Shown here: in pieces, positions 17,688-26,295 of the stretch
How positions within the stretch are numbered: position 1 is the first letter of the stretch
Layout of the letters: each line of letters begins with the position of its first letter
DNA from: Chromobacterium sphagni
Lineage (GTDB): Bacteria > Pseudomonadota > Gammaproteobacteria > Burkholderiales > Chromobacteriaceae
Length of the DNA stretch: 44,288 nucleotides
NCBI RefSeq assembly: GCF_001855555.1
Contig: NZ_MKCT01000028.1
Span: forward strand, 1-44,288
Direction of reading: 5' to 3'
Translations under genes and position numbers: made by a program
The notes under the pieces: model-generated
What the model was told of the DNA's origin: nothing
The model's input: the letters and a program-made list of their open reading frames with translations, nothing else
The model's database searches: none

Positions 17688-18255
17688 CAGGCGAATTCCT
17701 TCAGGAAATTGCCCAACATGCGGTGGCCGTGCTCGGTGAGGATGGATTCCGGGTGGAACTGCACGCCTTCGATGGGCAGCGTCTTGTGGCGCACTCCCAT
17801 GATTTCGCCGTCGTCGGTCCAGGCGGTGATCTCCAGGCAGTCCGGCAGCGATTCGCGCTCTATCACCAGCGAGTGGTAACGGGTGCAAGTGACCGGATTG
17901 GGCAGGCCGCGGAACATGCCAATATCGTGGTGCATCACCGGGGACACCTTGCCGTGCATCAGCTGTTTGGCGTGCACTACCTTGCCGCCAAAGGCTTGGC
18001 CTATGCCCTGGTGGCCCAGGCAGACGCCCATGATGGGCAGCTTGCCGGCGAAGTGCAGGATGGCGGGCACGGACACGCCGGCTTCGTTGGGCGTGCAGGG
18101 GCCGGGGATACCACCAGATATTGCGGTTGCAGCGCTTCGATCTGCTGTATGGTGATTTCGTCATTGCGGAACACTTTCACCTCTTGTCCCAGCTCGCCGA
18201 AATACTGGACCAAGTTGTAGGTGAAGGAGTCGTAGTTGTCGATCATTAATAGCAT
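17687..18255 (-). CDS. trpG: Anthranilate synthase glutamine amidotransferase subunit, one frame break
   Basis: Starts [20 protein letters not shown]. It continues [11 protein letters not shown] after restoring one base, then the nucleophile region [16 protein letters not shown] and the catalytic His/Glu in [14 protein letters not shown]. It supplies ammonia to TrpE (and possibly PabB). The break at 18100–18106 is a GGG read as GG in the oxyanion loop (CCGGGCCCC expected). Restoring it gives exactly 190 codons, the normal TrpG length, so a sequencing error is most likely. trpE is not in the window. Confidence 0.9.
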
Positions 18256-18682
18256 ATTCGGCTTAAATCCTTGATTTAACTGGATTCAATTGATTGGCCA
18301 GTTATTTGGTACCCCAGTTGTACCCCCTATTTGTTTTGCTGGGCTTGCTGGGGGAGGAGGCTTGAGGATTACTATACCGGATGATAGAGCTGTTCGCAGC
18401 CCTGTAGCCTGGCCTGCGGCCCGCATATGTCGACTGCCTATCAACATGCTTGTTGGCGGCAAGTGTTAGGTCATGGCGTGATTTGAATTCGTGCAAATTC
18501 AAAATTGCCGACACTCATGATCACCAATCTCCCATTCGCTATCTCGCAACAGCCTGCCATCCTGCCGCTGGCAGCTTCCACAGTCCGGGCCAGATTTTCT
18601 TCACCAGCTAGCGACTATCAGGATGACTCCATCGACCTGCATGCCTGTTTGCACTATTTCATTGGACTACCCGGTCAGGAAG
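18256..18682. other. Intergenic region upstream of trpG
   Basis: No convincing gene. It carries the presumed trpG promoter region on the minus strand. At 18308–18327 are GGGGGTACA and GGGGTACC words (minus strand) like those upstream of the 13.7 kb integrase. The right part is AT-richer and ends at an ISAs1 end fragment. No trp leader peptide or attenuator hairpin was evident. Confidence 0.5.
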
Positions 18683-18727
18683 CAGGGCAATCGCAGCTTT
18701 TTGTCATAAACAAACAGACTTGCCAAC
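18683..18727 (+). mobile_element. ISAs1-family left-end fragment
   Basis: Forty-five bases nearly match the left end of the full ISAs1 copy at 19997–20041. Both begin CAGGGCAATC and share TTGTCATAAA and AAACAGACTTGCCAAC; about four positions differ. The fragment is cut off where the IS5-like element begins, so it is the stump of a second ISAs1 copy or of an older relative. Confidence 0.7.
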
Positions 18728-19618
18728 CAGCTCTGTGCAAAAATCTGCCAACGCAGCGGCTTGGTAAGATAGCGGTATGACCAAGCCCGCTCCGAAACGC
18801 TACCGAACCGCCAACTGGAAAGCCTACAACCAAGCCCTGATCCAGCGCGGCTCCCTGTCCATCTGGTTGGACACGAGCATGTCATGGCGGGCAACGCGAC
18901 AGGGCAAGCGCGGCCGGGCGCAGGCCTATAGCGATGCCGCCATTCAATTCTGTCTGACCATCAAGAACCTATTTGGACTGCCTTTGCGGCAGACCATCGG
19001 TTTCATTCAAAGCCTGCTCAAGTTGGCGGGACTGGACTGGAGCGTCCCGGACTACAGCACGTTGTCCAGGCGGCAGCAGATGCTGCAGGTCAGCATCCCC
19101 TATCAAAAGCGTTCAGGCGCGTTGCATATTCTGGTGGATAGCACCGGGATCAAGATGCTGGGCGAAGGCGAGTGGAAAACCAAGAAACACGGCGCGGAAT
19201 ACTGCCGGCAATGGCGCAAGGTGCATCTGGGCATCGATGCGAAAACCCTGCAAATCCGTGCCATGGAGGTGACAGACAAGCGCCAGGGCGATGCGCAAAT
19301 GCTGCCTTCGCTCTTGGTGCAAATCCCGGCCGATCAGCCGATAGCCTGCGTGAGTGGCGAGGGGGCTTTCGATACCAAGGCATGTCATGAGGCGATTGCC
19401 GCGCGCGGCGCAATCGGGTGCATCCCGACGCGCAAGAATGCGCGGCCGTGGAAAGGAAGTTCGCCGGGTGTGCTGGCTCGAAACGAGATTCTGCGGGCCA
19501 CCAAACGGCTAGGCAGGGCGATCGGGAAACGCTGGAGCGGCTACCATCGCCGCAGCTTGGTGGAAACCAAGATGCATTGCTTCAAGTTACTGGGTGAAAG
19601 AGTGACAGCCCGGTGCTT
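18728..19618 (+). mobile_element. IS5-family element, 3' end missing
   Basis: An IS5-type insertion sequence whose left end lies near 18728 (AGCTCTGTGCAAAAA) directly after the ISAs1 fragment. The transposase frame departs from the family pattern at about 19618, so the right end is lost. Both boundaries are approximate. Confidence 0.65.
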
Positions 19619-19658
19619 TGGGCGCGCAAAGTTACAGCAAGGTGGCCGGGGATGTTGA
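18777..19658 (+). pseudogene. IS5-family transposase, C-terminus truncated
   Basis: Starts MTKPAPKRYRTANWKAYNQA. It has DDE-transposase landmarks HILVDSTGIKMLGEGEWKTK, WRKVHLGIDAKTLQIRAMEV and RWSGYHRRSLVETKMHCFKL. The family end (seen in the relative at 22868: FDRQVAELQVRAALLN) is replaced after VTARCF by about 17 unrelated residues, because the element is broken and the frame runs into foreign DNA. It is probably inactive. The two IS5 copies are homologous but clearly diverged. Confidence 0.82.
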
Positions 19659-19966
19659 TGCAGAATGTAATTCCAGTTTTATTTATCATTCCATTTGCTG
19701 TGTATGGTATCTATTTTGAGATGGGGCGAAGGGATAGAGTTGCGCGAGAGATGGCCCGCGAATGGTTGCAAAAGAATTACCCCGGCTGTGTTGTTAAAGT
19801 CGTGACATCAAATAAGATGGTTTGGCCTGTTAGGATTGTGCTGCAGGTTTATACACCGAAAAATGAGGATTTCGAAATCAAGCTCAGAGTTGGTGAATTC
19901 TTTGGTGGTGTTTTTGGTGATAGAGTCGAAGTTGTATATATTAGGAAGATTAAACCAAAGACTTAA
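19652..19966 (+). CDS. Hypothetical small membrane protein
   Basis: About 104 residues from ATG 19652 (ATG 19658 also possible). It has one N-terminal membrane segment (NVIPVLFIIPFAVYGIYFEM) followed by a basic soluble tail (RRDRVAREMAREWLQKNYPG … VEVVYIRKIKPKT). It is AT-rich relative to neighbours and wedged between a broken IS5 and ISAs1, so probably acquired. The family is unrecognised. In another frame the bases just upstream encode QSYSKVAGDVDAE, perhaps the tail of a lost gene. Confidence 0.5.
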   Translation: MLMQNVIPVLFIIPFAVYGIYFEMGRRDRVAREMAREWLQKNYPGCVVKVVTSNKMVWPVRIVLQVYTPKNEDFEIKLRVGEFFGGVFGDRVEVVYIRKIKPKT

Positions 19967-19996
19967 TTTTATTTTTTGAGCAAGCCACATGTGCAT

Positions 19997-21189
19997 CAGG
20001 GCAATCTCACCTTCTTGTCATAAATAAACAGACTTGCCAACCTGCCCAGACTTGAGGTGAACTCCCGGGTTTTACCGGGATGAGAACGTTGATGGAACAT
20101 TTGGCCGAGGTGCCTGAGCCGAGAACCGGGCGCTACATTGCCCATCCGTTGGACGAAATTCTGGTGATTGCCGTGTGCGCCATCTTCGCGGGGGCGGAGA
20201 GTTTTGTGGAGGCGGTCGAGTGGGCGGAGGTCAAGGAGGCTTGGCTGCGGCGCTTCCTGCCGTTGAAGAACGGCATTCCTTCTCACGATACCATCAACCG
20301 CATGTTCCGACTGCTGGATCCCAAGCAGTTCGAGAACGCCTTCCGTAGCTGGACGCAAGGACTGCTGGGCTCGTTCCAGCAGATCGCCATCGATGGCAAA
20401 TGCCTGCGTGGCACCGCTCGCGGCGCGCACAGCCCGGTGCACATGGTCAGTGCCTTCGCTACTGAACTGAGCTTGGCGCTGGGGCAGGAGAAAGTTGCTG
20501 ACAAAAGCAATGAAAACACTGCGATACCGGCATTGCTGGCTGCGCTGGATGTGGAGGGCTGTCTGGTCAGCCTGGATGCGATGGGCTGCCAGTAAACAGG
20601 TGGCCCAGACCATCGTGGCGCGTAAAGCGGACTATTTGCTGGCGGTGAAGGAGAACCAGCCCAAGCTGCGCCAGGCCGTAGCGTGTGCGCTGCATGACCA
20701 TCCCACCGAGCGAGTGGCCAGCGCGCAAAAGGGGCATGGCCGCACGGTGTTGCAACATGTCGTGATTGCCCCGGAGGAAGGCATTGTCGACGCTCAGGCC
20801 TGGCCCAGTTGCCAAACAGTGGGCCGCGTGGATTCGGTGCGGCTGGATGGTCGCGGACAATCGGCGCTGGAGCAGCGCTATTATTTGTCGTCGCGCGCGT
20901 TGAGCGCGGAAGAGCTGGCGCAGGCGGTGCGCCGTCATTGGGCGATCAAAAATGGCCTGCATTGGTGTCTGGATGTGATTTTCGGGAAGATAACTGCCCA
21001 TTGCGCGAAGATCATGGACCGCAGAATTTTGCGCTGCTGCTGAAATTTGCGCTCAACCTGCTGCGCAGCTCGCCGTATCAGGCCAAGAAAAGCATGCGGG
21101 TGCGGCGCAAACGGGCAGGCTGGGGTGATGACGCGTTGGCCGAGTTGCTGGGCATGTCGCCTTTATGACGTGAAGGTGCGATTGCCCTG
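19997..21189 (+). mobile_element. ISAs1-family insertion sequence
   Basis: Bounded by 18-base imperfect inverted repeats: left CAGGGCAATCTCACCTTC (19997–20014) and right GAAGGTGCGATTGCCCTG (21172–21189), with one mismatch. It contains one transposase gene in three frames. No direct target repeat flanks it, so the copy may have moved by recombination rather than simple insertion. Confidence 0.88.
20080..21168 (+). CDS. ISAs1-family transposase, two frame breaks
   Basis: MRTLMEHLAEVPEPRTGRYI … HPLDEILVIAVCAIFAGAES … HDTINRMFRLLDPKQFENAF … QQIAIDGKCLRGTARGAHSP is the typical DDE_Tnp_1-associated ISAs1 N-terminus. The frame changes at 20592 (extra base or two missing, after DAMGCQ) and again at about 20984 (GGGG read as GGG). 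It then ends FALLLKFALNLLRSSPYQAK … LAELLGMSPL. The second break fits the window-wide G/C-run losses; the first may be a true mutation. Activity is uncertain. Confidence 0.82.
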
Positions 21190-21299
21190 GTCAGGAAGGG
21201 AGCGTCCATACCATTAACAAAGTATTTTTAAGATTAGTCTTATTTTCAGGTGGGTGATACGCACTATAAAATTTGCGGAACACTACTTGAGAGGAATTA

Positions 21300-21611
21300 A
21301 TGTTGATTGAAGATAATACTTTCATCGACGCACTAACTCAAATGCTAAGATTGATTTCTGAAAAAGGAAAAGATATCAGCCCTTCTTTACTTCGTCGCGT
21401 AGACAATCTCTTGAAGGTGGCACAAGCCAGGCAGACAGATGAGCATAAACTCCATATCTTAATTGTTGCCCGAGTTAAGTGTCGAAAAGTAATAGCAGAA
21501 ACCAGGGAGGGATGGCCGAGTAAATTAGCCAAGCAAGATATATGCTTGTTGATTAAGGTGTTTAAAGAAAACCTGGCAAGAGAATGTGTTAAAAAGTTAG
21601 GAAAGGTCTGA
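21300..21611 (+). CDS. Hypothetical AT-rich protein
   Basis: A 103-residue, mostly helical, lysine-rich protein starting MLIEDNTFIDALTQMLRLIS with a GAGAGG ribosome site 8 bases before the ATG. It is AT-rich compared with the chromosome, lies between an ISAs1 copy and a dispersed repeat, and is probably foreign cargo. There is no signal peptide or membrane segment, and I do not recognise the family. Confidence 0.55.
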   Translation: MLIEDNTFIDALTQMLRLISEKGKDISPSLLRRVDNLLKVAQARQTDEHKLHILIVARVKCRKVIAETREGWPSKLAKQDICLLIKVFKENLARECVKKLGKV

Positions 21612-21615
21612 AGAC

Positions 21616-21644
21616 AGGAATGCCTACAGGAGCTGGGACAGTCC
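21616..21644. repeat. Dispersed repeat, copy 1
   Basis: AGGAATGCCTACAGGAGCTG and the following bases match 29618–29646 (differing at about three positions), with a looser similarity continuing at GTCCAA. Both copies lie at edges of acquired segments. Confidence 0.55.
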
Positions 21645-21763
21645 AATGTGCCATGTGTGGTAACGCACAGACACTTTTTTGCCGATGCATCAAGGTCTGG
21701 TTGTGACATTCCTCCCAAGTGCGCCGCAATTTGGCGAGTTGTGAAATTTACCTCGAGACCATC

Positions 21764-22693
21764 ATGAATAAGCCAAACGAACAGAGCGGCTATATCGACA
21801 ATACGATAGCCCTAGAGAATAGCCCAGCAATATCCACCCCCAGCGCCGTATCCTGGGGTGCCATTGTGGCCGGCGCAGTTGCCACAGCGGCGCTATCCCT
21901 CATCCTACTGCTTCTTGGCGCCGGACTGGAGCTTTCCACCGTCTCACCATGGGCCTATAGCGGCGTTACCGCAACTACCTTCGGCGTCTCAGCAATTATC
22001 TGGATCACTATCTCCCAACTGCTCGCCTCCGGCATGGGGGGCTACCTCGCCGGCAGGTTGAGGACAAAATGGGTTTCCGGGCATACCAACGAGGTCTATT
22101 TCCGCGATACCGCGCATGGTTTTCTAGCGTGGGCGCTAGCCGCTCTGATAACGGCAACGCTGCTGACGTCAGTGATTGGATCGATTATCAACAATGGCGT
22201 CGGCGTGGCCGCGACTGCCGTCGGTGCCTCGACAATACCCACACTCCAGATGGCGGGGCCCAGCGGCGCTGGGCAAGGATCGACGGTTTATCTTCTGGAT
22301 TCTCTATTCCGTCGGGGCGCAAAACCTGTTTCGAGACAACTTGACTCTGCGTCTAACCCTGAAACAGCGAGACCAATTGCCGAAGTGGGTGGAATCTTCA
22401 TGAACAGCTTGGTAAGAGGCGATGCGCTACCTGCTGCGGATGTGCGCTATGTCGGCCAATTGGTCGCCCAGCGTACTGATCTTAGTCAGCAAGACGCCGA
22501 AATACGGGTGAAAAACACCTATGCTCGTATGCAGACCGCCTTAAGCAATGCAGAAACTATGGCGAAGGAAGCGGCTGAAAAAGCACGCAAGGCATCTGCC
22601 TATGTAGCGCTTTGGCTGTTTATTTCACTATTGATAGGAGCGTTTTTTGCCAGTCTGGCGGCCACCTACGGAGGGCGGCATCGCGACCGCTGA
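21764..22693 (+). CDS. Four-to-five-helix membrane protein, stress-type family
   Basis: A 309-residue protein starting MNKPNEQSGYIDNTIALENS. It has hydrophobic segments SWGAIVAGAVATAALSLILL, ATTFGVSAIIWITISQLLAS, GFLAWALAALITATLLTSVI and a C-terminal ASAYVALWLFISLLIGAFFA. A conserved GGYLAGRLRTKW motif and a coiled-coil-like stretch (LSNAETMAKEAAEKARKASA) precede the last helix. The start at 21764 is chosen by family fit from memory; the frame is open to 21719. The function is unknown. It is followed after 39 bases by a 24-residue membrane peptide that seems to travel with this family. Confidence 0.78.
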   Translation: MNKPNEQSGYIDNTIALENSPAISTPSAVSWGAIVAGAVATAALSLILLLLGAGLELSTVSPWAYSGVTATTFGVSAIIWITISQLLASGMGGYLAGRLRTKWVSGHTNEVYFRDTAHGFLAWALAALITATLLTSVIGSIINNGVGVAATAVGASTIPTLQMAGPSGAGQGSTVYLLDSLFRRGAKPVSRQLDSASNPETARPIAEVGGIFMNSLVRGDALPAADVRYVGQLVAQRTDLSQQDAEIRVKNTYARMQTALSNAETMAKEAAEKARKASAYVALWLFISLLIGAFFASLAATYGGRHRDR

Positions 22694-22732
22694 ATCAATA
22701 AACCAGACACTTATTTTCGGGAGGGGATAGTT

Positions 22733-22807
22733 ATGCGTTCGCTACTTCTGTTGTTTCTGGGCATACCTATTCCCATCATTATCTTGATTGCATTGTTTGT
22801 GCATTAG
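22733..22807 (+). CDS. 24-residue membrane peptide
   Basis: ATG 22733 to TAG 22807 encodes MRSLLLLFLGIPIPIIILIA-LFVH, one hydrophobic helix with a GIPIP kink. A good GGGAGGGG ribosome site lies 7–14 bases before the ATG. It is too short for standard gene calls, but the ribosome site, clean length and position behind the larger membrane protein support it. Similar tiny proteins are known in Proteobacteria; the function is unknown. Confidence 0.72.
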   Translation: MRSLLLLFLGIPIPIIILIALFVH

Positions 22808-22817
22808 TATTGCATAT

Positions 22818-23903
22818 GGGCTTTGTTGCCCCGCCCAAGAACGAGTGTCCCCTTGCCCAAGGCGAATTCAGTTCATCGCTGCCACCGCCACGGTCTTCGG
22901 GGGGCGGCCCAGAGCGGTAAAATGGTTCAATAACGCTGCGCGCACTTGCAGTTCCGCCACCTGTCGATCAAAGGTGCGCGCCATCACCCGGCTACACGGT
23001 CGCTTGAAACCGTGCATCTTCGTTTCCGCCAGACTGCGGCGGTGATAGCCGCTCCAATGCTTCCAGATTCGCCGCCCCAAGCGTTTGCACGCCGCGATCG
23101 CGGCGTTGCGCACCTCGCTGCCGGTGATTTTCGACTTCGACGGCTTGGCATTCTTGCGCGGCGGAATCATCGGCATGATCTCTCGGCCAAACAGCGCAGC
23201 GTAACAACCCTGTGCGTCATCGGCGCCATCCAGCGTCGTCGTGGCAGCCGGCTCATCCGCCAGCTGCATTCACAACGCCGGCAGTATCGGCGCGTCGCCC
23301 ACGCCGTTGCCGGTCACCTCGACAGCTCGGATTTCCAGCGTTTCGGCGTCAATGCCCAGGTGTGCCCTGCGCCACTGCCGACCATATTCGGCGCCGTGCT
23401 TTTTGCGTTTCCACTCGCCTTCGCCGAGAAACGGGATGCCGGTGCTATCGATCAGCAGATGCAGCGGGCCGTTGCTGCGGCGATAGCCGATCTTGACCTG
23501 CAAGGTGCGCTGGCGACGGCATGCGGTGGAGTGATCCGGCACCGGCCAGTCAGTCCAGCTAATTGCAGCAGGCTTTGCACCATGCCCAGAGCCTGCCGCA
23601 ATGGCAGATTGAACAGAATGAAATGAACGTCTTCCAGGTTCACTACGTTTGGGCCCGGCAACTCAGCGCTCTTGGTCATGAGGTTAAGTTTTGGCAGGCC
23701 GGCCGTTGTTGCTGGCTGGTTGGGCCAGCCATTGCATGTCTTTGTCGAGCTAGACCAGCAGCGATCCGCGTGCGGCCAGAGCTGCATCGTAGTCATGCCA
23801 GTTCGTGGTTGTGTAACGCTGCTTGGCCTTCTTGTTCTGGGGCGTTGCGGTGTTCATCGACTCAGCATACCGCAACGGACGGCGGGGCTATGCAACAAAA
23901 CCC
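22818..23903 (-). mobile_element. IS5-family insertion sequence, decayed
   Basis: Ends are imperfect inverted repeats GGGCTTTGTTGC (22818–22829) and GCAACAAAACCC (23892–23903), 11 of 12 matching. The element encodes one transposase on the minus strand with several stops. No obvious target duplication is present. Confidence 0.8.
22868..23857 (-). pseudogene. IS5-family transposase, multiply disrupted
   Basis: It begins at about 23857 as MNTATPQNKKAKQRYTTTNW, then has an in-frame TAG (ARGSLLV*LDKDMQWLAQ), a replaced stretch, NLPLRQALGMVQSLLQLAGL, HLLIDSTGIPFLGEGEWKRK and LGIDAETLEIRAVEVTGNGV. It ends WSGYHRRSLAETKMHGFKRP … FDRQVAELQVRAALLNHFTA. At least one nonsense codon plus several frame changes make it a true relic. 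Its C-terminus is useful as a reference for what the 18.7 kb copy has lost. Confidence 0.85.
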
Positions 23904-24253
23904 AATCCATGTTGTCGGCATTGCATGGAGGTCGTGGCAGCCATGGGAGGCTGCAAGGATAGGCTTTGCAGGATATGGCGGCTAATTATGGCATGCCAGG
24001 AGGTTTTTGCTCCCGTTCGTTTGACATGGGTGTCTTGATGCGCCATATCGCAGTTAAGGGTTTTAGCATCCTTGGCTGGACGGACAATCCATTTTTCATT
24101 TTATGGCGGATGGCGGCGCTCGCAGCCTGGAGTTGTTGGTTGTCTTGCCATTCCGGCCCCAGGAATCCAAGGCTCCGCAAGATGGCCATCTGGCCGCCGC
24201 TGAATCGACCGTTTGAGCGGGGTTTTTGACATTTTCATCATCAGGACGCAGCG
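23904..24253. other. Intergenic region before the PP2C regulator
   Basis: No gene with a believable start or family pattern. It holds the IS5 right junction and the presumed promoter region of the regulator at 24254. I see no clear hairpin terminator or operator. Confidence 0.4.
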
Positions 24254-25954
24254 ATGGAACCCGCTTTTACTGTGTTGGTAGCCGAAGATGTGGAGCCGAC
24301 CCGCCTGCTGATGGGGCTGGTGATAGAAGAGCTTGGGCATGCTGTCTGGTATGCCGAGAACGGCCAGCAGGCCGTGGAGCAGTGCCGTCGGCAATTGCCG
24401 GACATGATTCTGATGGACATGATGATGCCGGTGATGGACGGGTACGAGGCTACGCGGCAGATCCGCCAGTTTTGCAGCGACCGTTGGCTGCCCATCATTT
24501 TTCTCAGCGCTCGCAGCGACGAGGAGGCGCATATCAGCAGCCTGGACATCGGCGCCGACGATTATCTGGCCAAGCCGATCAACCTCACCATGCTGGCGGC
24601 CAAGATCCGCGTGATGCAGCGCATCTGCGAGATGCAGAGCCGGATTTCGGCGGATTCGAAAAAACTGCTCAGCTACTACAACGTCAACGAGCGCGAGCAA
24701 CTTTTCGCCAAGCACGTTCTGGACAGCATAGTCGGCAGTGAGGAGCAGGATTTGCCCGGCGTTTCCAGTTGGCAGCTGTCGGCCGAGCAGTTCAGCGGCG
24801 ATGTGCTGGCGCGCGCGCTGTCTCCCACCGGCCAGTTATGCCTCATGCTGGCGGACAGCACCGGCCACGGGCTGTCCGCCGCGCTGGCTTGCCTGCCGGC
24901 GGTGGACATCTTCTACGCGATGGCTCGGCGCGGTTTTCCCCTTACCGCAATGGCGCGGGAGATCAACGCCAAGCTGAACCGCCTGTTGCCGATAGGCCGC
25001 TTTGTCGCCGCCGCCTTAATCACCATAGATTGGGAGCTGGGTTGCATCGAGGTGTGGAACGGCGGCATCCCCTGCGTGATGTTCGTTGCCGACGACGGCA
25101 CCTTGCTCAAGGAATGGAAGTCGCAATATCCGCCATTGGGCATTTTCGATGCGGAGGCGTTCCGCTGGGGCAGCGAGTCCTATTTTTGGGAGCAGACCGG
25201 ACAATTGGTGGTGTGTTCCGATGGCCTGACGGAGGCCGAGGACAGCCGAGGCGAGCAGTTTGGCAACCGGGGCGTGCTGGACTCGTTGTCGCGGGCGGGA
25301 GAGGGCGCGCCTTTGGATGCGATACGGCTGGCGGTGCTGGAGCACCTGGCCGGCGCCAAGAATCGAGACGACATCTCGTTGGGGGTGATTCGCCTTGAGG
25401 CCGGCGTGAACGCGGTATTGGGGCGGGTTGCCGATCATGTGGGGCGCGACGACGGCGGCCAGCTGTCCAGTTGGCAGGTGAGGCTGGAATTCAATGCGGC
25501 GGAGCTGCGCCGCGATCAGTCCATCCCCTTGCTGATTGGCTGGCTGAACCAGCTGGGCCTGCGCGGCCGGCAGTTCAAGCAGGTGCTGCTGATTATCTCC
25601 GAATTGTTCAACAATGCGTTGGATCACGGCGTATTGCGGCTGGACTCCAAGATCAAGGATCAGCAAGACGGTTACGAACGCTATTTTGTGCTGCGGCGAG
25701 AGCGTCTGAATGCCTTGCAGGAAGGGAAGATAGCATTGCTGCTCGAGCGTCGACGCGACGAGCGGAAAGACTGCATTTATATCCGGCTGAGCGACAGCGG
25801 AGAGGGGTTCGATCACCACTCGCTGATGGAGCGGCTCAGACGGAATCAATACAGCCATCCTCATGGCCGCGGCGTGGCGATGGTGCACGCTTTGTGTTCG
25901 AGCTTGGTCTACCGCGGCGGCGGCAACGAGGTGGAGGCGGAGTTTCCGCTCTGA
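24254..25954 (+). CDS. Response regulator–PP2C phosphatase–HATPase fusion (HsbR/RsbU-like)
   Basis: A 566-residue three-domain regulator. Residues 1–125 are a receiver (phospho-acceptor Asp55 in MILMDMMMPVMDG, DDYLAKPIN lysine). About 165–385 are a SpoIIE/PP2C phosphatase with metal aspartates in SGDVLARA, LADSTGHGLSAAL, CSDGLTEAEDS and KNRDDISLGVI. About 420–566 are an RsbW-like HATPase (SELFNNALDHG, LSDSGEGFDHH, HGRGVAMVHAL). This layout matches HsbR of Pseudomonas, which switches an anti-anti-sigma (STAS) protein by phosphorylation and dephosphorylation. No STAS gene or histidine kinase lies next to it, so its partner must be elsewhere. The frame is intact. Confidence 0.88.
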   Translation: MEPAFTVLVAEDVEPTRLLMGLVIEELGHAVWYAENGQQAVEQCRRQLPDMILMDMMMPVMDGYEATRQIRQFCSDRWLPIIFLSARSDEEAHISSLDIGADDYLAKPINLTMLAAKIRVMQRICEMQSRISADSKKLLSYYNVNEREQLFAKHVLDSIVGSEEQDLPGVSSWQLSAEQFSGDVLARALSPTGQLCLMLADSTGHGLSAALACLPAVDIFYAMARRGFPLTAMAREINAKLNRLLPIGRFVAAALITIDWELGCIEVWNGGIPCVMFVADDGTLLKEWKSQYPPLGIFDAEAFRWGSESYFWEQTGQLVVCSDGLTEAEDSRGEQFGNRGVLDSLSRAGEGAPLDAIRLAVLEHLAGAKNRDDISLGVIRLEAGVNAVLGRVADHVGRDDGGQLSSWQVRLEFNAAELRRDQSIPLLIGWLNQLGLRGRQFKQVLLIISELFNNALDHGVLRLDSKIKDQQDGYERYFVLRRERLNALQEGKIALLLERRRDERKDCIYIRLSDSGEGFDHHSLMERLRRNQYSHPHGRGVAMVHALCSSLVYRGGGNEVEAEFPL

Positions 25955-26295
25955 GTCCGGGCTGGCTTGGCCTTGCCTGGGGGGAGATGGCGGTGTCGTC
26001 TTGTCTCGGCCTGAAACTGCATCCACTGTACAGCAGGGTTTCCGCGCCAGGCTGCCCCAGCGTTGGTCTGGCCTGGGTGACGTCCATGCGGGAATTGGCG
26101 GGCGGGATCTGTGTCAGGCAGCTGCCTTCCCGTTGTAGATGGAAACGGCGTGCCAGTCGCGGCATGCTGTTGATGGTGGCAGGCCCGTCGCTTGGTTCTG
26201 CAGGCATGGCTTTGTCTTTCTTGAGGTTCTCAGTTCATTGTTTTGTCATGTTGAATGAATGGGCGGAGTGAGTCTCAGGCTGTTGAGGAGGGCTT
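25955..26295. other. Intergenic region
   Basis: No supported gene. The last 15 bases contain the ribosome site GAGGAGGG of the next gene. The plus strand ahead of it is moderately AT-rich around 26215–26250 and may hold that gene's promoter. No terminator with a U-tract was found after the regulator. Confidence 0.4.

Noticed and set aside
19613-19966. A longer start (19613) for the small membrane protein
   Set aside because: The extra 13 residues read through IS5/junction sequence and would precede the membrane helix with no ribosome site.
25016-26026. 336-codon frame on the minus strand opposite the PP2C regulator
   Set aside because: It lies inside a three-domain gene with intact motifs; the shadow frame shows no family pattern and no convincing ribosome site.
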